A stretch of 7,011 bases of DNA. Source: an uncultured Clostridia bacterium (GTDB lineage: Bacteria > Bacillota > Clostridia > Christensenellales > Borkfalkiaceae). The notes below the pieces were generated by a model. That model was not told the origin of the DNA and ran no database searches. It worked only from the letters and a program-made list of their open reading frames with translations. Position 1 is the stretch's first letter. Each line of letters opens with the position of its first letter. The stretch lies in contig CANPWF010000088.1 of the NCBI GenBank assembly GCA_947581885.1, positions 1-7,011 of the forward strand. Direction: 5' to 3'. Both the position numbers and the translations under genes were made by a program. This document shows positions 1 to 6,100 of the stretch, piece by piece.

Positions 1-1319
1 ACGTTGACGTTCTCGATCGTCGTTCCGCGGAACATTTCGCTCTCCACGGTGATATCGTGTTCGCCTTCGGGAAGGTTGATTTCCCATTTACCGTCGTGCG
101 TTGTCACTTTGTTGGAGAACCTTCCGCTCTTTACGATGATAACGTCGGAATCGTTCTTGTAGACCCCATCCTGCAAAGTGCCCGACTTATATTCGTACGT
201 GCCGCTTACTTTGTAGGTGTCGATCGTCTCAAACGTGACGGAAATTTGTATCTTTTCTTTTACATTGGTGATCGTGAGTGAAGAACCGTCGAGGGAGGAA
301 AGCTCGGACGTATCGTTCACCTTGATATCCTTGATAACATGCGCACCGATCGGTTCAACCACGATACGTACGGTGGAGCCGATGAATACTTTATCGCCGC
401 TGTTGATTTCCGTCTCACTCGCGTAGCAGTTGCCCGAAACGTAAAGTTCCACGGAGCCCTGTTCAGCGTTGACTTCATCGAGTTCGACCTGAACCTTCAT
501 ATCGTCGATCGCCTTCTGCGCCGCCGCGTCGCCGATGCCATAGGAGACGTTCTGATACAAAGTCTCGCGTTCGGTTTGCCCATAGCCTACGCCGAGATAG
601 CGGACGACATCCGTCGAAAGGAACTCATCGGTGAGGTCGTAATTCGTAAAGTCAGTGGATTTCGTGATGAGGAGGATGCCAAGTCCCGTGATGTCAACAT
701 AGTATGCTCCCTGATAGAACGCAATCGTCATCGTCAGCTCTTGGCAAGTATAATTTGTCAGCGTATTCCGTCTTTGCCCCCAATTGCTTCCGCCGTTGCC
801 GGCACCCCACATTTCGAGGATCCCCTCTGTTCCGCTCTTGGCGATCGTGAACACGTTGGAAGTACCGCCTTCCTTCTCGATAAGGATACCGCCGCGGTTG
901 AACCAACCGCTGTCCGCTGTCGCGGGCATGGTGAACCGCACGAAGAATCCTTCGTTTTTCTGTACGGTGCCGCCTTCGAACCGTGCGCTCACGCCCTTCG
1001 CAAGGTTGTAGCCGTCGGCGGTGTAAACGCCCTCGGCAACGCCTGTGAGCTTGGGGACGTTGAAGGTAACTTCGTCGACCGTGGACTGTCCGTCCGAAAT
1101 TTCAACCGTTTTCGTCAAATCGTGGAAGTAGTTGCTCGTGAAGGTGAGGGTGTTCGACCCTTCGGGAAGGGTGATCGTGTAGCCACTGCCCTCGACGGTT
1201 CCCGTAAAGGAGCCGAGGTCGCTCGTCGCGGTAACGGTGACGGCGTCGCCGCTTTGCGTGAACTTGCCGCCTTCATACCTGCCCGAACCGTACGCAAACG
1301 TACCCGTAACCTGTACGAG
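1..1319 (-). repeat. B-A-C-B module run in the large lipoprotein
   Basis: B at 1319-1047, A at 1046-498, C at 497-219 and a second B from 218 to the window edge (incomplete). The order continues the B-A-C cycle seen in the glycosidase tail, so both genes draw on the same repeating unit. The A copy is diverged: the usual LGFRS is YLGVGYG and LGDEA is IGDAA, but the spacing of WF..GG, the AFY...YYV strand pair and the terminal helix are kept. Confidence 0.7.
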
Positions 1320-2225
1320 CTTCTTGACGGTGAGCGTGAAGGTGAACGTTGCATCGCATTCGGGATCGCCGTTCGATGCCTTCAAGGTGACGGAATATTC
1401 GCCCGCAGTGAGCCCCGCGGCGATGTCGAGTTTCTTATCCGCATCATTCCAAGTGATCTTCTCATCGTCTGCCGTAATGGTGACGGTGACGTTATCGCCG
1501 TTCACCGTGAACGCTTCGGACTGCGTAGCCGTGTAGCCTTCCGCAAGGCTCATCGCGGCGGGACCGTGGATCCCGGGATCGCCGAGGACAACGATAGTGA
1601 AATCGATAACAACGTCCTGAGCAGCAGTGCCGTTGGTCGCCGTGAGGGTGACAAGATAGGTGTCGGGTTCAAGCCCTTCGGCAACGTCGAGTTTCTTCGT
1701 CGTATTGTTCCATACCGCAATGCCGTCCGTCATATCTTCCGTGATGCTGACGGTGACGTTCGTCCCCTCTACGGTGAACACATCGGAAGAAGTAGCATCG
1801 TAGCCTTCCCGCAGGATGAGTTCGTCCTGTTCCCCCGTATATTTGAGCTTGGGGGCGACGAAATGCAGGACGGTGAGTTTGAAGTTCGCCGTCGCATCCT
1901 GTGCGGTGTTGCCGTTGGACGCGGTGAGCACGACGGGGTATTCCCCCGCTTGGAGCCCTGCGGCGATGTCGAGCCACTTGTTCTCATTATTCCAAGCGAT
2001 CTTCTCATCGCCGCTCACCGTAACGGTGACGTTATCGCCCGTCACCGTGAACGGATCCGAATGCGTATCCGCGTAAGTATCGTATAACGTCATCTCCGTC
2101 TGCCCCTCGATGGTGGGCGCGGCGAGTTCGGGCGACGGCTGTTTGGGCTTTTTACATGCCACTACGCCGACAACGCAGAACGCGGCACACAGCACCATCA
2201 AGATCGCTCTGATGCGTTTGATCAT
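1..2225 (-). CDS. Large modular surface lipoprotein: three Ig-like repeats, then B-A-C-B modules (3' end outside window)
   Basis: ATG at 2225 with AGGAGG seven bases upstream; the frame stays open to the left edge, 741 codons visible. The signal peptide MIKRIRAILMVLCAAF ends in a VVAC lipobox with Cys24, followed by a Lys/Pro-rich linker, so the protein should be membrane-tethered and exposed. Residues about 36-121, 122-215 and 216-302 are Ig-like repeats of the putative-Ig (He_PIG-like) type, each with FTV.G.NVTV, a Trp-Asn core, LD(I/V)A.GL and a late Y.V.L.A(S/T)NG. Then come a B module (303-393, VTGTFAYGSGRYEGG ... ITLPEG), an A module (394-576, NEGFFVRFTM, GWFNRGGILIE, YLGVGYG, QNVSYGIGDAAAQKAI), a C module (577-669, GSVELYV ... 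IKVN ... ISVTFE) and a second B (670 to the edge, VSGTYEYKSGTLQDG ... INLPEG). No enzyme domain is seen yet; one may lie beyond the window. It is probably an extended stalk presenting module A or a distal domain (inference). Confidence 0.92.
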   Translation of the reverse strand, partial: MIKRIRAILMVLCAAFCVVGVVACKKPKQPSPELAAPTIEGQTEMTLYDTYADTHSDPFTVTGDNVTVTVSGDEKIAWNNENKWLDIAAGLQAGEYPVVLTASNGNTAQDATANFKLTVLHFVAPKLKYTGEQDELILREGYDATSSDVFTVEGTNVTVSITEDMTDGIAVWNNTTKKLDVAEGLEPDTYLVTLTATNGTAAQDVVIDFTIVVLGDPGIHGPAAMSLAEGYTATQSEAFTVNGDNVTVTITADDEKITWNDADKKLDIAAGLTAGEYSVTLKASNGDPECDATFTFTLTVKKLVQVTGTFAYGSGRYEGGKFTQSGDAVTVTATSDLGSFTGTVEGSGYTITLPEGSNTLTFTSNYFHDLTKTVEISDGQSTVDEVTFNVPKLTGVAEGVYTADGYNLAKGVSARFEGGTVQKNEGFFVRFTMPATADSGWFNRGGILIEKEGGTSNVFTIAKSGTEGILEMWGAGNGGSNWGQRRNTLTNYTCQELTMTIAFYQGAYYVDITGLGILLITKSTDFTNYDLTDEFLSTDVVRYLGVGYGQTERETLYQNVSYGIGDAAAQKAIDDMKVQVELDEVNAEQGSVELYVSGNCYASETEINSGDKVFIGSTVRIVVEPIGAHVIKDIKVNDTSELSSLDGSSLTITNVKEKIQISVTFETIDTYKVSGTYEYKSGTLQDGVYKNDSDVIIVKSGRFSNKVTTHDGKWEINLPEGEHDITVESEMFRGTTIENVN
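1320..2120 (-). repeat. Three tandem Ig-like repeats, 86-94 aa each
   Basis: Copies at 2120-1863, 1862-1581 and 1580-1320. Copies 1 and 3 are clearly closest: both contain GDNVTVT, DEK(I)x-W-N, LDIAAGL.AGEY and ASNG, with long near-identical nucleotide stretches. Copy 2 has diverged (VEGTNVTVSI, GIAVWNN, LDVAEGLEPDTY, ATNG). They match the general pattern of bacterial surface Ig-like domains that act as rigid spacers. Confidence 0.8.
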
Positions 2226-2226
2226 A

Positions 2227-2325
2227 TTATTTCCTCCTTATCCTTATCCGATTTGCAGGGCAAAAAGCCCTCTCTTTACGGGGCTTGAAGCCCCTTTTTA
2301 CAGGGCATATCGCCCTTTTTTTCAT
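2227..2325 (-). CDS. Possible 32-aa basic peptide spanning the hairpin array (doubtful)
   Basis: An ATG at 2325, five bases after the stop of the small lipoprotein, opens a 32-codon frame ending with TAA at 2229-2227, one base before the next gene's ATG. The peptide is strongly basic (about 14 Lys/Arg), has two Cys, and is internally repetitive because it reads through the hairpins: RAICPVK, RGFKPRKE, RAFCPANR. No Shine-Dalgarno precedes the ATG, so expression could only come from reinitiation after the upstream stop. The exact fit into the gap is suggestive, but the repetitive peptide is more simply explained as a by-product of the DNA repeat. Confidence 0.2.
   Translation of the reverse strand: MKKRAICPVKRGFKPRKERAFCPANRIRIRRK
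2256..2322. repeat. Three tandem 22-23 nt hairpin repeats
   Basis: Units at 2256-2278, 2279-2300 and 2301-2322 share the plan C, (A/G)GGGC, five-base loop, GCCC(T/C), then a T-rich tail (plus-strand reading). Stems are 2257-2261 with 2267-2271, 2280-2284 with 2290-2294, and 2302-2306 with 2312-2316, five perfect pairs each. The loops differ (AAAAA, TTGAA, ATATC) while stem and spacing are kept, which suggests selection or a copying mechanism acting on structure. Each unit resembles an intrinsic terminator on the plus strand only, although no plus-strand gene is visible. Confidence 0.8.
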
Positions 2326-2330
2326 ATTTT

Positions 2331-3092
2331 TCAGACTTCGTCTTTGAAGCCCATCTTTTGGATCGCCGCCCTTGCCGCTTCGTCGCCGAGGGAAAGGGAG
2401 ATCTTGCTGAACGTTGCGGGGGTCATAGCAGAGCGGAAGCCGAGCTTCCTCTTCCCCGCCGCAAAGAACTTTTCGAGGTCGGGCGCACGTTCGATGCTTT
2501 TGAAGTCGCTCTCCGCCGTCAATTTGAACTTGGAAGTATTGTCGAGGGAGAAATAGTACGCCTCGTGATAGTAGGCGATCGTGACCTTCATGGGGTTGCG
2601 GCTGATCATGAAGGAGAGGTTGGTGCCGTCGAAATGCGCCCCGTCCTCGGTGCCCGCATGGGTGTAGGAGCTGTTCTCGGTGATCCACACGCTCGCGTTG
2701 GCATCCATCGTCGCGTCGCCCCTGTTCGGGTTATCCTGAAAGATAACGACGTTGAAGAAGAGCGGTTCGGGCACGCCGTCGATATCCACCGTTTCGCCGT
2801 CGAGTTCCACATATAGGCCGCCCGAATTCATCCAATTGTAGTCCGTTTCGTCCCCCTGCTGCACGGTGTAGGAGACCGCAAAGCCCCCTTCCGCTTCCCC
2901 GTCTTTGAAGAGCTTTGTCATCTTCTTTTCGGAAAAAGTCACTGCGTTGCCGTCGACGGTGAGCCCCGTCATATCGGTGAACAGTGTGTTGGGGTCGGTA
3001 TAATTTCCGCCGCAGCCCACCGCGCCGAGCCCGATCGTCGCCGCCAATGCCGCAGCCGCACAGACCGCCGCGATCTTTGCCGCTTTTTTCAT
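2331..3092 (-). CDS. Small lipoprotein consisting of one stand-alone module A
   Basis: 253 aa, ATG at 3092 preceded by AGGAGG (3104-3099) with a 6-nt spacer, stop TGA at 2333-2331. The N-terminus MKKAAKIAAVCAAAALAA is a classic signal peptide. GAVGC gives a lipobox with Cys27 as the lipidated residue, so the mature protein should sit on the outer face of the cytoplasmic membrane. Residues about 41-248 form one copy of the module found three times in the upstream glycosidase and once in the downstream lipoprotein: GGFAVSYTV, NWMNSGGLYVELDG, NPMKVTIAYYHEAYYFSLD, FFAAGKRKLGFRS, ATFSKISLSLGDEAA, IQKMG. It carries a longer insertion (about residues 103-165) than the other copies. No catalytic motif is visible. 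It is probably a carbohydrate-binding or surface-docking protein acting with the neighbouring enzyme (inference); it is a hypothetical protein by name. The gene starts 18 nt after the glycosidase stop, consistent with translation from the same mRNA. Confidence 0.93.
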   Translation of the reverse strand: MKKAAKIAAVCAAAALAATIGLGAVGCGGNYTDPNTLFTDMTGLTVDGNAVTFSEKKMTKLFKDGEAEGGFAVSYTVQQGDETDYNWMNSGGLYVELDGETVDIDGVPEPLFFNVVIFQDNPNRGDATMDANASVWITENSSYTHAGTEDGAHFDGTNLSFMISRNPMKVTIAYYHEAYYFSLDNTSKFKLTAESDFKSIERAPDLEKFFAAGKRKLGFRSAMTPATFSKISLSLGDEAARAAIQKMGFKDEV

Positions 3093-3110
3093 GGTTTTCC
3101 TCCTTTCGCT
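3093..3110 (-). promoter_or_regulatory. Intercistronic ribosome binding site for the small lipoprotein
   Basis: The 18-nt gap between the glycosidase stop and the lipoprotein ATG contains AAAGGAGG with AGGAGG at 3104-3099, six bases before the start. There is no room for a promoter or terminator, so the two genes are almost certainly cotranscribed. Confidence 0.9.
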
Positions 3111-6100
3111 TTAATCCCAATACCCGAGAGTTTGCATTCTCTCATAGGTCGCCTCGTCGCCGAGGACGTACGATACGTTCGAGAGCGTTCCGCCCGTATC
3201 CATTGCGCGGAAGCCCAAACTGCGATATCCCGCCGCGAAGAATTCTTTCGTGATCTGTTCGGGATGACTGAAAACACTGTTACTGTAATTTCCCGCCGAG
3301 ACCGTGAAGGCAAAATCCCCGAAGGCGATGTAGAACACTTCACGGTAGTAGACGATCGAGATCTCGAGCGGCTCCGTAATGTTGTAGGGACGATGCGTGT
3401 AATAATACATCGCGCCCGCCGATGTGCCCGCATCCGATTGCAACAGTCCGACCAACGCCTCTCCGTTATTATCGCGAATGCAGATCGAGTAGGTAACGCC
3501 GTTCTTGACGAAGTAGAATCCGAGGCAGTTGTACCAAGCCTCGCTCGCCGAACCCTGCACGGTGAAGGTGACCGCGAAGCCTTCGGAGGCGACGATGTCC
3601 CCCGCGAACGGGTGGTAGATGCCGCCCGTCGCCCGTTGAAGGGTGTAACTTTCTCCTTCCTTCACGAGCCCCACGTCGTTGGTAAGCCCGAAGGGCACGA
3701 TCGTAACGGTGCCCGCGTTGACATCTTTCCCCGCGACGGTGACTTCCTTGGTGCCGAAGTTGCCCTTTTCATCCGCAAAGGTGAGGATGAAGGTGCCGTC
3801 GGGAAGGTCTATGGAGAAGTTTCCGCTTTCCACGGTGCCCGTGTAGCCGTTCGCTTGCAGCGTAACATCGGTTGCGGAAAGCCCTTCCGCGAAGGCAACT
3901 TTGCCCGTGACGGCGTGCTTCACTTCGCTTTCGGCGAAGGTGGCGTGGAAGTTGAGCCCGTTCCGCGTGACCTTCGTGTAGAGTTTGTAGAAGGAAGTTC
4001 CGTCCGCCTGCTTGAAGGGACCGCTGAGAAGGGACGTTTTGTCCTCTCCGTTGAGGGTGAGTTTTTGGACGGATTTCCCCTGTTCGGGCGTGACCGTCAA
4101 CACCACTTCGGTGCCGATATCGTAACTCGTGCCCAAAGGGATCGCGTCGCCCGTGAGCGTATTGATAGAGACACCTCCGCCCTCGCCCGCCGCCGCGGTG
4201 ACGGCTCCTTTCGTTTCGGCAATGACCTTCTGCGCCACTTCGTCGCCGAGCCGGTAGCTGACATCCGCGAAGGTCGCCGCGCTATCGTAACTGCGGAGCC
4301 CGAGCCTTCTCGTCTTTGCGCCGAAGAAGGATGCTTTATTGAAGGCGGCATTCTGCGTTATGTCGAGAGAGGAAGTTGTATCGATCGAGAACACATACAC
4401 GTCGTCGAGGATGAAGGTGAACGTCCCGTTGTAGTAGGCGACCGTCACTTTCAAAGGAGAGAGCAGGTTGGCATACGGGTACGTCGTGCGGTAAACGGGA
4501 CCGTTATCCCACCTCGTCGAGGATTGGATGAGCACCGCCTCGGCGATCGAACCCGTGTTGTAGAAGAAGATGTAGTCGTAATAGACGACGGGGGTGCCCG
4601 CATCCTCTGCGTCGTATTCCATGACGAGACCGCCCGTACGGAACCAACCCGTCGTGCCGCCCGTGACGGTGAAGTTGACGACGAAGCCCTCCTCCGCAGA
4701 GACGTTTTCGAAGAGACGGGTCGTCCTGTTCGCACTGAACGTGACCGAGTCGTTCGCATTGTAGGAGACGACGGGCTCGAAATTGATGCGCTTGAACTGA
4801 ATATCGCCCGCATCGGTATTGCCGCCGTGCACGAACACGTCCTTTTCCGCCGCAGGGAACTTCTCGCTGTTTAATTTGAGGGTGAAACGCCCGTTCGGGA
4901 GCCTGATCTCGAAGCGTCCGCCCTGCGCGGTCCCCGTATAGAAGCCCGCGGAGATGGTGAGGATGTCCCCCTCGTTAGTGATCCCAAGCCCCTCTTCGTA
5001 CAAGCCAGAGGAGTAGGAATAGGTGCCCGTGACGAGGTACAGCGTCTCCTCGCCCGCCTTGTAGGTGGCGCGGATGGCGGTATCCGCCTGAATGGCGATG
5101 ATGGAGTATTGATAGCTGCCGTCCTCGGCGAGGGAGAGCCGCCCCTTCATGTCTACGCCGTTCACCGTGAACTTATCGAGATAGTACCCGCTGTTCGGTT
5201 TTAAGGTGACGAGAACCGTCTTGCCGCGCATGGGCGTTTCGTCGGAGACGGTGAGCGTGCCCCCTTCGGGCAAAGAATTCGTAATGGAGACGCGGCACTG
5301 CGTGCGCAGGATCGCGCTCTCCGCACTCTCGCCGAGGGTGAAGGAGATATCGCCGAAATGCGCACGAAGGTCCAAAGACTCCAAGCACAGGGCGCGTTCG
5401 CCGTCCTCGAAGAATTCCTTCATATCGGAAGGGAAGCTCGAATTCTCGATATAGTCGGTATTTTTGTCGATCGACGTGAACACCGTCGAGCCGTTCGTTT
5501 CCAACTTGATATAGTAGGTATTCCGATAGTAGACGACCTGCATCTTGATCGGCGCACCCGTGCAATATCCGCCGAGCGGAACGGGATAGCGGCGTTCGAA
5601 GTCATCGTAATTGTTGCCGTACACCTGTTTTTGGGCACCGTTGACGACGATGTAGCTCGTCTCCTCATCGACCCCGACGACGTAGATACGGTGGCGGACA
5701 TGTTCGGTGAGAACGGAGATCGCGCCCGTATTGGCGGCTTCCGTCATCACGTCGTACACGCCGTCCGCGCGGGAGATAGTCGCTTCGACGACGAATCCCC
5801 CATCCGCATTCGAACCGCGGAGAGGCGCGAAGAAGTTCGCATTCAACGCGACCCCGCCCTCTTCGTCGTACTCGTAGGAACTCATGGAGCCGTAGCCGAC
5901 CATGTCGAGAAGATCGGGAATGCCGACGATCCCCGAGCCTCGGAAGGTACCCGTATCCATGGCGGCGTTCTGCGATTCGCCCGCGTCCGCGTCCCGTCCG
6001 AGCACGCGGATCTCCGAGATGCCGATCCCCTGATATTCCTCGCCGAATTCGTCGAGCTCATGGGTGTATTTCTCGTTGATGCGGATAATGATCTTTTCGA

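Larger units (their letters stand above)
2226..2330 (-). promoter_or_regulatory. Intercistronic region with hairpin array and ribosome binding site
   Basis: The 105 nt between the two lipoprotein genes hold three tandem hairpins (2257-2316) and then a purine-rich leader with AGGAGG at 2238-2233, seven bases before the ATG at 2225. I see no convincing -35/-10 pair. On the sense (minus) strand the hairpins are preceded by A-runs but lack U-tails, so none looks like an intrinsic terminator of the operon. The region may instead stabilise or process the mRNA, changing the ratio of downstream to upstream product (inference). Confidence 0.6.

Noticed and set aside
339..2087. Long plus-strand open frame of 582 codons opposite the large lipoprotein
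   Set aside because: It lies in exact codon register with the minus-strand gene and exists because that gene almost never uses TTA, CTA or TCA codons. The minus-strand product has a signal peptide, lipobox, ribosome binding site and recognisable repeats; the plus-strand one has none.
2280..2322. Intrinsic terminators for a plus-strand gene
   Set aside because: The hairpins plus T-runs look right on the plus strand, but no credible plus-strand gene lies to their left. They are described as a repeat array instead.
2256..2322. CRISPR array
   Set aside because: The units are contiguous, with no unique spacers and only a few conserved stem bases, so this is a short tandem hairpin repeat.
2241..2330. 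Separate promoter for the large lipoprotein gene
   Set aside because: No -35/-10 pair with proper spacing stands out on the minus strand; the best candidate elements overlap the hairpins and the ribosome binding site.
3132..4874. Plus-strand open frame of 580 codons
   Set aside because: Same in-register antisense shadow, here of the glycosidase tail. The translation is Arg/Val/Asp-rich without domain signatures and no ribosome binding site precedes it.
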